DNA from: Takakia lepidozioides
Lineage: Eukaryota > Streptophyta > Takakiopsida > Takakiales > Takakiaceae
Direction of reading: 5' to 3'
DNA: 64,000 nt
Assembly (NCBI GenBank): GCA_030704615.1
Contig: CM060734.1
Location: 18,042,001-18,106,000 of the forward strand
Position numbers and translations under genes: made by a program. The notes beneath the pieces are model-generated. The model did no database searches. It was given only the letters and a program-made list of their open reading frames with translations, and had not been told where the DNA came from. Shown piece after piece: positions 9,975 to 20,699 of this stretch (its first letter is position 1; every line of letters begins with the position of its first letter).

Positions 9975-10640
9975 TCCATTCCTCATACTACGATATTACT
10001 TTCAAGAAAATTTTCCATTACTACACCTCGGTATTACTATCAATCAAATTCTATATTGGCCATATTTTGGACCCACTCTCACTCAAATCTTACATTGCTC
10101 ATACGTCACTATTACCTTCAAACAAATTATATGTCGTTCATATTTCAATACTATTTTCAAATAAATCTTACATCGCTCATACCTTGGTACTACTCTCCAA
10201 CAAATCTTACATTGCTCTTTCAGGCTTTTCGGTCTCTTTAGACACAACTCATATTCTTAACATTATTTTCAAACAACCTTGACATTGCTCATACTTCAAT
10301 ATTATTCTCAAGCAAATTTTACATTGCTCATACTTTGGTACTACTTTCAAATAAATTTTACATTGCCCACACCTCGGTTCCACTTTCAAACAGAATTTAC
10401 ATTGCTCCTACTTCAATACTACTTTCAAATAAATTCTACAATGCCCACACTTCGGAACTACTTTCAAACAGATTTTACATTGCGAATACTTCAGTACTAC
10501 TTTCAAGTAATCGTTACATTGCTCATATTCTCGTACTAATTTCAAACACATCATGTATTGTTCATAATTCTACCCTACGTTCAAGTAATACAATGTTCAT
10601 ATTCCGGTATTACTTTCAAACCAATCTTACTCACACTTTG
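9975..10640 (+). repeat. 39-bp minisatellite, about 16 diverged units
   Basis: The core reads like 'cattgctcatacttcggta' followed by 'ctactttcaaataaatttta', giving 39 bp per unit. The clearest run is 10270-10540. Because 39 is a multiple of three, each frame becomes a 13-residue peptide repeat (for example 'TLLILQYYFQINF'), which explains the overlapping open frames here. The pattern is a tandem DNA repeat; there is no sign that the peptide is selected. Confidence 0.8.
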
Positions 10641-10840
10641 ACCACCTCTCATACGTCATTAGGCCTTTGATATATTTTCCAGTTTCCAACACATTAGTTT
10701 ATGATATCTACTCATGGATACAGAAAACTGCTTCTCCTGATGGTGACAACACCCGCACCCAAGTGCCTCTAGACTGCCCCTTGTACAGCTCTTCTATACA
10801 CCAATTTAAAAATAGCCCATTTACCAAAATTATAATTACC

Positions 10841-11099
10841 TCCAACTCCTATTATTGCTTAATTACTAGACCCCTCTACACACCAACCCATCAACTTAAT
10901 AGCGCTAGGATCGACCACCCCGCACACTCACTGCCCGCTAGCTGCACTTCTATAACCCCCAATCTTCTCCAACTCCTATTATCGCTTAATTAAGTACTAG
11001 ACCTCTCTCTACACCAACCCATCAACTTCATAGCGTTAGGATTGACCACCCCGCACACTCAGTACCCACTAGCTCCACCTCTATAACCCCCAATCTTCT
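10841..11099 (+). repeat. Two-unit tandem duplication of about 127-132 bp
   Basis: The block starting 'tccaactcctatta' at 10841 is repeated at 10968 with about ten differences and ends with 'aacccccaatcttct' in both. No coding content is seen. It borders the minisatellite and a retroelement fragment. Confidence 0.75.
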
Positions 11100-11239
11100 T
11101 ATCCATATAATCCAACCACACCCCTCTTACCCCCACCTTTCCAAAATACCTTACCAAACACATTTTGAACCCCTTGAACTCGTCGTTCACCCACACGGAA
11201 CCCGCCATCAAAACCCTCTAAAATGCAGGCATTACTGCC

Positions 11240-11451
11240 ACCATCCCCCCTCAACCGACACAACATACACAGACACCTGTATCGACCTCATACTCCTTAG
11301 ATGTGGAGACATCCACCCAAACCCAGGGCCCTCTTCTATAGATGATATCATTTGTCAATTACCCATAGACCCATGTAAGACATATATGCTCTATATTTCC
11401 AAAAAAACACCTTCTCCCTCACACACCAATACCAACATCTATCTGACCACT
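11240..11451 (+). mobile_element. Short retroelement-like fragment with 'GDIHPNPGP' motif
   Basis: A plus-strand frame near 11277-11342 encodes 'IDLILLRCGDIHPNPGPSS'. The phrase LLLxxGDIHPNPGP is a recurrent N-terminal hallmark of ORFs in non-LTR and other eukaryotic retroelements, just before an endonuclease domain, and resembles 2A ribosome-skipping peptides (D-x-E-x-NPGP, here with H for E). Only about 60 residues remain before a stop and the junction with the LTR at 11452. The assignment is from motif recall and is therefore tentative. Confidence 0.45.
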
Positions 11452-12417
11452 TGTTGAGCGGCTTTTACTCACCCATCCCTTCACTATCCGAGGTGGGAAC
11501 TCCAAGATAGAAGAGTTGGATATCTCTAAGCACTCAGCCCGCTCAGAACAATCAGTCATGACCTACAACTAGCTGTGTATCATGGAAGTGCTTCTTGTTT
11601 GTATTCTTTCTTGCCTTCATGTCAGCGAATTACCTTATTGTTTATATTTAAGCATCAGATTGCTTCAGCAATCTACCAGGTTCCAATCACTCACCCCTTC
11701 ATTCCACAGCTTCACTCAGGTCTCTCTACACAATGTGAGTATGGAATATGTATCAGATTAAGATCTATCAAATATCAGGCCGAAGCCATGGTGTCGCTAG
11801 TCTGCTCTACAGTATAACTCTACAGCTTGCATGAATCAAGCATCAACAGTTCGTGTTTCCTCCTTCACTGCGCTCCCCATTCCTCAGCTCCAGATCGTCC
11901 TCCTCTCCTCGATGACCAAGTCGTCAAGCAAGAAGTGTCATCTCCCTATTGCTACCCTGCCTTTTCTACCTGCAAGCTGTTCTAACTGCCTAACTAACTA
12001 ACTCTCATCCAGATAGAATACACGTTCCCGCTGCCGATGTCGTTCCCACACAGTCGTTCCCTGCCATGGTAACCGTTCCCTGCGAATGCTGTGACGGGTT
12101 GTGCCCAACTGTGTCGGCTGTGACTGGCTATGTTGGGCAATGTCGAGTTGTGTCGGGCTGTGACTGGCTGTGTAAAGCTATGTCGGGTTGTGGCTAATTG
12201 TGTCGGGCTGTGTCAGGCTGTGATAGACTGTGATAAGCTGTGATAAACTGTGATAGGCTGTGTAAGGCTGTGTCAAACTGTGTCAAGCTGTGTAAGACTA
12301 TGACTAACTGTGTAAGGCTTGTGTTGGTCTAAGTCTTCCATCCGTAAGTCTGCGCAAAAATTAAGGGTACCCCACAAAACCCATAAAACTGTCTAAGTCC
12401 CAGACAGCCCTCTAACA
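11452..12417 (-). repeat. 3' LTR of copy 1 (966 bp)
   Basis: On the minus strand it starts TGTTAGAG right after the polypurine tract and ends CGCTCAACA, giving TGTT/AACA inverted ends. The first 400 bp match the LTR at 50989-51398, and its last 70 bp match 41669-41739, where a primer-binding site follows. A stretch of decamer repeats occupies 12095-12320. Confidence 0.8.
12095..12320 (-). repeat. Decamer repeats inside the LTR (CACAGCCTNT-like)
   Basis: On the minus strand about 20 imperfect copies of a 10-bp unit resembling 'cacagcctat' or 'cacagcccga' stand head to tail. The same unit is amplified in the LTR of copy 2 (51120-51290) and, strikingly, within coding sequence at 53680-53790. 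Confidence 0.75.
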
Positions 12418-12420
12418 TTA

Positions 12421-12434
12421 CCCCTCCCCCTTTC
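12421..12434 (-). promoter_or_regulatory. Polypurine tract of copy 1
   Basis: The minus strand reads 'aaagggggaggggtaa' immediately before the LTR start 'TGTTAGAG'. The equivalent tract in copy 2 is at 50972-50985. Such tracts resist RNase H and prime the second DNA strand. Confidence 0.75.
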
Positions 12435-12448
12435 AAAAAGTCGTGTCC

Positions 12449-15400
12449 TCACGGTTTACTCTTTAGGATCAACAAACCTTTGTGAGCGAGCACCCTTCTG
12501 TCGGTGAGAGTCCCTTGGAGGGCTCTGTGTGCGAGCCCGAGCCCTGTCACTGGCTGGTGGAGATGACTGGTCACCAAATGGAAATGTCTGTCCTTCCTTT
12601 GGTTGATAAGGAGGTAACTTCTCTGGCATAGGAGATCCCCGTCGTTTCGTCTCTGCCATTTGTAGTGCACATCCTCCGCCATGTCAAAAGTTTCCTCTAC
12701 AGAACCAGTTGTATCATAATCATCCTCCCCCCTGTGGACTTTCGGTGCTCTAACCTTCTCGGGAATCCTGCGTGGCACACAGTGTTTGTCCACCATGTCT
12801 GGAAGTTTAAACTTTAAAACCTGCATCAATCTCTTGAGTGCAAAATTAGTGTACTCCCGGAGCTCCTTGTCCGTATAGATGAGGGGTGTGCCAACGACCT
12901 TGGAATAGTGTAAGTATTTTCTGGCTTCATGTCCCTTATAAAAAAGATCGTCAAGGCCAAATTTTTCTTTGGCCAAAATGTCCAAAGCAAAATTGAACCA
13001 AAAACGAAGTTGGGGATCCTTCTGCAACATGATCTTCACATCATACAGATACGTATGGGGTGGAACTGAAGGTAAGACCCAATGATCCCCAGTGGAATAA
13101 CTCTGAAATCTCGACTGCATCTTCTGCTGCTCAATGTGATAGCGTGCAATGAAACAAGCCGCATAGTATAATCCACAACCCATGACCAAACTAGGTACCT
13201 CCTTGATCTTGGTGTAGATGTACCCATGAACAATCTGGAAGGCAATTAATTCCTTCAGCATGGTGCCTGCCTCAGACCAGTACCTCGCAAAATGGTGATC
13301 CTCAATGGGTCGGTTATTCGGAAGAACCTTAGTCCGAGTTGCCACCGGCAACCAAATGCGCATGCTCTAGTAATATTGTGGCAAAGACTCTAGGATTGAA
13401 TTCCTTCCAAGCCAAATCCATCACAATGGGAATTTGGTTGAAGGGCATAATCATAGCCCGATTGTACTCAAGTGCAGCAGGAGTCCTAGGTGGGTTAAAA
13501 GAAGCATCCCCCCAAACCTCAGATTGCTGCAGGGCCATGGTATCAACAGTGTCGACCTGTTGTGGTTGTTGTGATATGGCCGCCACTGTCCCTCCTATTG
13601 TTGGCAAGTCCTGCACCTCCTGCGATGAAGATTGAAAAATCAGAGTCCTCGCATGCAAATAAGCAGCCACCAGCTGTTCCTTAGGAACAAAGGCTCTTTT
13701 GTCAATGTTGGAGCTCAAGTCATCCACTTGAGTCTGCAGCCCTTCCACATCATCCGGCAACTCAACTATTCCACTATAGACATTGTCTATAGTGGTTGTG
13801 GCAATGTTTTGCACCTGCAGCCTGAGATCATTCATCTCTTCCTGGGTGAGCTTTCTTGGTGCCTTCCCTTCCACCGGCCCTTGTGTTAACCACTCTTGCA
13901 AAAGATGATTATCCACCAAGTCCTGTGTAGCACCCCGAAGAGCCTGCTCCTCCTTGCGTCTGTACATATCCAACTGCTGCTGTAAAGCCTCCATGTGCTT
14001 CGCATGAGGTTCAACCAGGGTTGCATAGGCAGCAGTCAAATTATTGGCTTCTTTCCAAGCCTTGGTAGTTACCGAAAGCTCATTCTTTCGTGATGTGAGT
14101 GTTTGCTGCAACTCAAGGATGTACCTGTCCTTCTGAGCCTCAACTTGACTGTATTGTTGGAAAGTATCCTCATTACGACGGCTAGTAGCCTTCAAGTCAG
14201 CAATGAATTTCGTCTGCTCCACTGATTCAGCCTCCACCATCAAACATCTATCAGCCTGATTCTTAACTTCTAATGCAGTCAGCTCCAGAGTAGTTGTTAA
14301 TGTGGCACATTGGATGGTCATTTTCTGATGAACTGACTCCAACTCTGTATGTAGCAACTTCACTTCCTGCAATTTTCCCTCATGCTTCACTTGCAACTGG
14401 TATAACTGCTGCTTGTGCACTTCATGCAACTTCTCCTACTCCAGACCTGCTTCAATCAGGTTTTCCTTTGCAAGCTATAGGGCAGCCCTCGTGTCTTCCA
14501 ACTCTTTCTGCAACTTGAGGTTGGCCTCCACATCCACTTTATTTGCACACTCAGTGACAATTCTTGCCTCAAACTCTTGCTTGAGCTCCTCCCTCAATGC
14601 TGCCAATTGCGTGGAAGGAACATGGGATTTCACATAGGTGCCCAACAGGTTGAGAGTCCTGCTTATGGAACTCATAAGCATGGCCTACTGTGGGTCTTCA
14701 TGGAGAACTTGTTGTTGTTCTTCCTGATCCTCCATAGTTTGATGTTTCACAAACCAATCGGGCCATGATCCCACAAGATCCTGTTCCTGAGCCACCTCAT
14801 CCTCCACAGGTGCTGCAGTGCCCTTGCACTCTACCCCTTGAACCTCTGTCACAGGTTTGGGCATGACTTGCACAAGAGGGATTTCCTTGGTCAGACTCTG
14901 CATCTTTGGTGCTACTGGTTCTCCGACCATGCCAGTGTTTTCATAGAAAAGGTCACCCTTCTCAATTTTTGCCACTACCTGCTCTGTAGTGGGGATGTCC
15001 AACCCTTCTCTTTCCACAACAATAGGCTCTGGTGTAACAGCATGTACTATCTGAGTTACCTCTGGAGCAACCGAGTCAACTGGCTGTGGTGGCTGTGGCA
15101 CTGAAGTAACTTCTTCCTCCCTCTCCAAAGGCCGTGCTTCCAACAATGACAGCCCCCTGTGTTGCTGTTCCCCATCCTACATAAGAGCTATGGAAACATC
15201 ATCTTGTGGTTTCCTTGTAGCTAGTGGATCTGCCACTACCGTCACATCCCGCTTCTGTCTCTTGGACTGTGCTGCCCCTCCAATCCCCCTTCACCTTGTG
15301 AAGAGCCCTGCTCCTCAATTGCAGTTGTGGCTGTCTCAAATACTCCCATCTCCTTGCGTTCTCGCGCATCAAGCAAACAAGAGTCAAGGATAATTTGCGC

Positions 15401-16515
15401 AATTATTGGGCCAGGCACAATGATCGGGGACTTAGCAGTAGTATTTTGTAACCGCTTCATCTCCTCCACCAGACCATTGTACATCAACTCCGCCCAAGCC
15501 ACATCCTCTCCCCTCAAGGCTTTCAGTACCTCCTCCATGAAAGATCTGCTAAGATACTGTTGGTTCTGTTTCATGGCAAACATAACGTTTAGTATTTGGC
15601 CAACTTCCCTTAACCCTGGGTACTCGGCCTTTGTGCAGGTGTATCCCTGGGTCTTAAAGAAACTTGTTTCTTGGAACAAATCCCCTATCTGCAATCTTGC
15701 CTTGTGTTCATCCACATTCACATGGGCTGATGGCAATTCAAACAGTTGCTGCAAGTACTGGGGAGTAATCTCTATATCTACTCCCCTCACCTGTGTAACT
15801 CTTGTCCGAGGCTCAAAGTTCTGAATGAATTGAATCATGAACCCCCGATGATGCAAGGACCATTCTTTGCGTAGCAGCCCTTCCAATCACAACTCCTTCA
15901 GCAGCTGCACTGCCTGTGGTGTAGCAATTGTTTGCTTCTGTAGAATCGTGGTGCTCTTCACCCTGATATCCTCCATTTCCCTAATTCTCTTCATCCCAGA
16001 CAAACAAGAAGGCCTTGTTTGGAATAGTTGTAGAAAAGCTTACAGGGCGTAAAGCATGAAAGTATGGTTGGCACAGAAAGGAACGGGTAAGTGAGTGTAA
16101 GCCTGTGGGGCTTGCAGATAATGAGTGAGAGAGAATGTCCTTTCAATCCGTCCGTCCTTGCGCCACTGCGTAAGTAGTAAAGCTAGCGTATAGTCTGTGA
16201 TATCCCATAGCTACAAAGCTATAGCTTTGATTGCCCCTCCCGTCGAGACGCTGGTTATTCGGAGCAACCCCGACTCTTCCGCTCATAACTTTTCTAATTT
16301 CTTGTTCTTGTTTCTTGGAGAGAACCACCTGCATGAAATTCACGTTCCTGATTGGCTGTTGCCTCCTTGGGTAACTTCTCAATTTTATCCCCATCTGTTC
16401 ACATTCCCACTTGGAATGCCCACTAGGACAGCACATGTGGCACAGGTCCCCCTTTGCTGTACGCGTAAAGGGTTCCGTTACCTGCTCCCTGGATGCATTA
16501 ATGGCCCGCAATTAC
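12449..16515 (-). pseudogene. Post-integrase ORF of copy 1: zinc knuckle, globular domain and coiled coil
   Basis: Downstream of integrase the minus strand encodes, in order, three parts. A CCHC knuckle 'CHMCCPSGHSKWEC' lies near 16425. A conserved globular segment at 15886-15242 includes 'VTQVRGVDIEITPQYLQQLF' and 'EYPGLREVGQILNVMF'. A Glu/Gln-rich linker and a long coiled-coil region follow (14681-13700, many heptads such as 'LTQEEMNDLRLQVQN'), ending in a 300-residue tail at 13363-12449. The pieces are split by stops (for example near 14430 and 14683) and frameshifts. Copy 2 carries the same protein. Athila elements have an env-like ORF here; no membrane segment is visible, so envelope function is not supported. 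Role unknown; RNA or chromatin binding is possible. Confidence 0.7.
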
Positions 16516-16519
16516 ATCA

Positions 16520-17440
16520 GCACGTACTTCTTCCACATGATATAGTTCATGTTTCCTTACTTTAATTGAATCCTCCAATTTCATTCTCCTCCCCCATTCA
16601 GTTCTCATGGTAGGTAATAAGAATTCCACTGGAAGTAAAAGCTTCCATACCATAAACTAATTGGAATGGTGTATACTTGGTGGTGACTTTATATGAAGTC
16701 ATGTATGACCACAAAGCTGTCAACAGCTTTGTATCCCAATCCATTCTGTTTGCATTGACTATCTTAGCCAAAATAGTGCATAGTATTTTGTTGGTGGCCT
16801 CTGCTTGCCTATTGCCCTGTGGGTAATAGGTTGTACTCTTCCTGTGCACAATCATGAACTCTTTAATAGTTCTATGGTCTCATTAATGAAGTGACTTCCC
16901 TGGTCACTGATAAATTCCAGGGGACAGCCAAATCTTGTGTGTATGTTCTCATACAGGAACCTTGCTGTGGACTTAGCTGTGTTGTCCTTCAGAGCCTTAG
17001 CTTCCACCCACTTTGTAGTATAATCAGTGGCTGTGATTATATACTTGCTCTGTGTATTCCTGGCTGGTGGATTAATTGGTCCAACAAAGTCTAGTCCCCA
17101 TTTCTGAAATGGTTCAGTAGGCATCGTAGGATGCAAAGCCATCTTCCCAGATCTCTGCAAAGGTCCTAGCCTTTGACACTCATCACAACTCTTGCAATAC
17201 TTGTGTACATCCTTGAACAAAGTAGGCCACCAGTAACCTGCAAGTAGTATCTCTCTACTGGTAGTCTCCTCTCCAAAATGTCCTCCAGCCACTCCTTTAT
17301 GAACTTCATGGTGGTACAAGCACCGTTTAAGAACTCCATCACGTCCTAGCTTATACAATATGCCACCTATCATAGTGTAGGGTAAAGCCTTGATAGCTAT
17401 TCTCTTCCTCTGTTCCTTCCCATAACTGGGTGGGCACTGA
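16520..17440 (-). pseudogene. Integrase of copy 1
   Basis: Zinc domain residues 'HHEVHKGVAGGHFG' and 'YCKSCDECQ' are followed by the catalytic core: D in 'WGLDFVGPINPP', D in 'EFISDQGSHF' and E in 'NRQAEATNK'. All three acidic residues are present. A frame break near 16860 splits the core (after 'ETIELL'), and the C-terminal part is lost: the text passes from 'VRADV' near 16520 directly into the post-integrase ORF ('INASREQVTEPF'), a deletion of about 770 bp relative to copy 2. Confidence 0.8.
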
Positions 17441-18010
17441 TCATGAGTAAGGTAGTATCTGATTGGCCACTGTCAATCTAACCAATCATCTGCACTTCCC
17501 TGCACCTCCACTGCAAATAAACTCGCATCAGGCAGCTGGTCGTCTACTCCCGTGGCGGCCTCTCCTGTTGATAGCCGTGACAAGTGATCTGCCACAAGAT
17601 GCAAACGGCCAGGCTTGTAAACAACTTCAAATTCAAACTCGTGCAAGATTATCATCCATCTTGTTATCCTGCCACTTATCAAAGGCTTATTCACCAGATA
17701 AATCAAAGCTTGATTGATCCACATAAAACATAAACTTCCTTCCCAATAGGTAATGCCTCAATTTCTTAACTGCATAAATCATTGCCAAAGCTTCTCTTTC
17801 AGTAGTGCTATAGTTCCTCTCCGCACTGTTCAATAATCTGCTAGCATAGTACACAGGTGAATCTATATTTCCTGTGACATTCTGGGCTAACACAACCCCC
17901 AATGCTTCTCCTGAGGCATCACAGTGTACATGAAATACTACATGCCAGTGAGGGTTAATCAGCACAGATGTAGTTGTTACTGACAATGTAAGTGCTTCAA
18001 ATGCCTGTTG
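17441..18010 (-). pseudogene. RNase H of copy 1
   Basis: The minus strand encodes 'HVHCDASGEALGVVLAQ', 'YYASRLLNSAERNYSTTERE', 'KKLRHYLLGRKFMFYV' and 'VADHLSRLSTGE', a complete gypsy RNase H with the first catalytic Asp in 'CDAS'. A small frame break sits near 17700 within 'YVDHQALIYLVN'. The segment links RT (above 18010) to the integrase zinc domain. Confidence 0.8.
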
Positions 18011-18980
18011 ACATTCAGCTGTCTATGCAAACACTGCATCCTTCTTCAAAAGCTTGCTCAATGGGATTGTCATATGTGCATATCGTCTGACAAACCTTCT
18101 ATAATAAGTAGTTTGTCCAATGAACCTCTTTAGATCCTTAACGTTACTTGGTGGTGTTGAGGCTTTAATAGCCTCTGTCTTTTTAGGATCCACAAGCAGT
18201 CCATTCTTACACACAATGTGTCCCAGTAGTACCCCTGAGTTCACGCAGAAAGTACACTTTTCTGGATTCAGACCAAGACCTCTCATCCTGCATCTGGCCA
18301 AACATAACTCCAGCACTGAAGTCATCGAAGAACACTTGCATGAAATCATCCAGATACTCATAGAAGGATTCACTTATCACCCTCTGAAAAGTTGCTGGTG
18401 CATTACAAAGTCCAAAAGACATGACTTTGTATGCATAAGCACCCCAATCTGTGATAAAAGCTGTCTTTCCTTGGTCTTCTTCCGCCACTTGCACTTGGTT
18501 ATACCCACTGAAGTCATCCATGAATGAATACATCTCATGGCCTGCCACAGTGTCCAATACAGCTTCTGTAAATGGCAAGGGAAAATGATCTTTCTTTGTA
18601 CAAGCATTCAACTTTTTATAGTTCACACAAACCCTCAGTTTGCCATTCTTCTTGGGAACTATCACAATGGGTGACAACCAAGTTGGATACTCTATCGGGT
18701 ATATGAACTTAGCCTCAGCCAACTTTTTGATCTCTTCCCCAACCTTTTGTGCATAGTTGGGATTCATCCTGTACCTTGCCTGTTTGATTGGTACTGACCC
18801 TGGTTCCAGTTCGATCTTATGCTGACAGATCTCAGGTGGTATCCCTTTCAGATCCTCATAGCTCCAAGCAAATACATCTCTGTATTTGATGAATAGGCTC
18901 TTAGCTTCCTCAAAGAATTCTGGCTCCAAGTCAGCCCCCACTTTCACCATTCTTGGTTCCTCCTCAGTTCCTACATTCAC
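18011..18980 (-). pseudogene. Reverse transcriptase of copy 1
   Basis: The frame from 18980 shows 'EVFAWSYEDLKGIPP'-like lead text, 'VPKKNGKLRVCVNYKKLN', 'DFSGYNQVQV', 'MSFGLCNAPATFQRV' and the catalytic 'VFFDDFS'. The F-x-D-D-F form is typical of Athila/Tat RTs. A deletion of about ten residues after 'FFDDFS' shifts the frame, and the remainder (18373-18023) encodes 'GLGLNPEKCTFCVNSGVLLGH' and 'IGQTTYYRRFVRRYA'. A stop at 18021 ('VFA*TAEC') is the only one before RNase H. Confidence 0.85.
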
Positions 18981-18989
18981 TTCTCTTAC

Positions 18990-19681
18990 CTGCTCTCAGC
19001 TGTGATTGTCCATCCAGCCACTACTTCATCCTGTAAACTCACAGTGGCTGGTTCTTCTAGGATTTCCATTTCTCCCCCTCTTTCCTCATAGAAATGTGGT
19101 GGGTAACTACTTGTTTCCCCCTCAATTGGTATTGCTGTTACTGCACCACAGCAGATACCTTTAAAGCAACTCAGGCCTCCCAGTTGCATTTCTGCAACCT
19201 GCTCCCACTCTGGGTGTGCAGCAAACAGTATAGCTTCCTGCTCCTCCCCTCCAGTCATACTCTCTGACTCCACGAGGTCTTCTGGTAGCAGGTAGCCTAC
19301 TAGATTTCTTAGTGGTGACCTGTATTTTGTGCTTCCCATCATGCACAGTCAGTAACTGGGAATTCCAGTCATGGAATACCCTGGCCTGCTTCAACAATGG
19401 CCAACCTAGCAATAAGGAGTAAGCTTCCATGACATCATCCATTTTCAACACAGTCACTGTGATCTTAAATATCATCTTCTGAATCTGTATCTTAACTCCT
19501 CTTATCAAGCCTAATGGCTGTACACTCCTTTGATCTGCCATTGTTACTGTGAATGGGGCTGGTTTCATGTTACTTAGACCAAGCTTCTGCCTTAATTGGT
19601 CTGTCATAATATTCACTCATGAGCCCCCATCTATCAGTACATCAGACAAGTCTGTGCTTCCAATTCTCAATTGGATTACTG
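18990..19681 (-). pseudogene. Aspartic protease region of copy 1, truncated at its start
   Basis: From 19681 the minus strand gives 'IQLRIGSTDLSDVLIDGGS', stop, 'VNIMTDQLRQKLGLSN': the D-G-G box in 'LIDGGS' followed by 'VNIMT' is the active-site region of Athila/Tat proteases. Downstream are 'AYSLLLGWPLLKQARVFHDW' and an acidic linker to RT. The TGA inside the box is a GGA/CGA-type change. The element's sequence ends abruptly at 19681, so gag was lost here. Confidence 0.75.
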
Positions 19682-20690
19682 TTCATATGGTCGCGCTACT
19701 GCTTCAAGTGGTTCTAGTATGCTACGGTCAACTCACTACTCGGCAGTTTGCATCTGGTTTTATGGTCGGCCACACCGTGATCACTGCCTATCCTTTGTTA
19801 CCCTCTATGAGGCCAGATCGCCTGTAATGATCATTCCTAGTGCTCGTGTGGCTATGCTATAAAGTTGCTCTTCAATGCGGTGGCCCCTCGTATGGAGCCC
19901 GCATGCTTCATAAGGCAGAACTCACGATTTGCTCACCGATCTCATTACTTTGTGCTACGAACGCAGATGCAAGCTCCTCTTCAGAGTGTCACTATCCTCC
20001 TTTGTATCACGAAAAGACACCCGTCATGCTAAGCAAGACTCACTGTTACTTCAGCATGGATGCAAGTCCGCGTATGTATTACTGCGTCACTGAACTACAA
20101 TGCTAATCTCCTGCTAAGTCCTTGCTATCAGTGTCCATCATGACCGATCTACACATCCTCGGCGCTTCTCTCAGACTTGCCTTGTACCCTCAAAAGCTGG
20201 TAGATTAGCCCTTCACATGGGGCTGCTCCACTATGATCACCGCTCAACTGATTATTCTAATACTAAACACATTACCTGTATCAGGTGTACCTCCCTTCTA
20301 TGTGTTTAATACATGGCAAAGTGGCGTATAATAAAGGCTTGATAATGTCCAGCTTAAGCCTAAAACATAATTACCAAAATCTGCTTAGTCATGTACCATC
20401 GGTGCTGTAAATTGAAGGCCTCCACATCAGTGCGCCGCGTGTTGAACACATGACACCTTCAACTCCTCCCAGGGGGCGTGGCCATGGTGCCCACAAAATT
20501 TGGCATTTCATTCACCACTAAGTTCCTCAATCAGGTCCTTGGCAACCATGCCCTTTCAGGTTTATAGGTTTACAGGTGTATGTGCTATATACAGGTATCT
20601 AGGTGACATATCAAGGGCTTTTGGTATAGAGTCTTCTTTCATCTAGTATGTTTATGGCATATCCAAGGTGTCTATGTAGTGGAAAGCTAA
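19682..20690. other. Intergenic, nothing recognised
   Basis: No coding segment longer than about 90 residues and no similarity to other parts of the window was seen between the broken end of copy 1 and the xanthine dehydrogenase pseudogene. Confidence 0.5.
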
Positions 20691-20699
20691 TCGCTGTCA

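Larger units (their letters stand above)
11452..19681 (-). mobile_element. 5'-truncated Athila/Tat-like Ty3/gypsy element, copy 1
   Basis: Reading the minus strand from 19681 downward gives protease, reverse transcriptase, RNase H, integrase, a long post-integrase ORF, a polypurine tract (12421-12434) and an LTR (12417 to 11452). The RT box 'FFDDFS' in place of YxDD-xx and the extra ORF after integrase fit the plant Athila/Tat branch rather than chromoviruses. Gag, primer site and 5' LTR are missing: the left end breaks at 19681 inside the protease. Numerous small indels and stops make it non-autonomous. The second copy (47041-55062) shares all parts. Confidence 0.85.

Noticed and set aside
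10279-10539. Repetitive membrane-like protein in the minisatellite
   Set aside because: All three frames give 13-residue repeats, so the pattern comes from the 39-bp DNA unit; no start context or splice signals support a gene.
12095-12320. CRISPR-like array
   Set aside because: The repeat unit is 10 bp with no spacers, lies inside an LTR of a plant element and is a simple tandem repeat.
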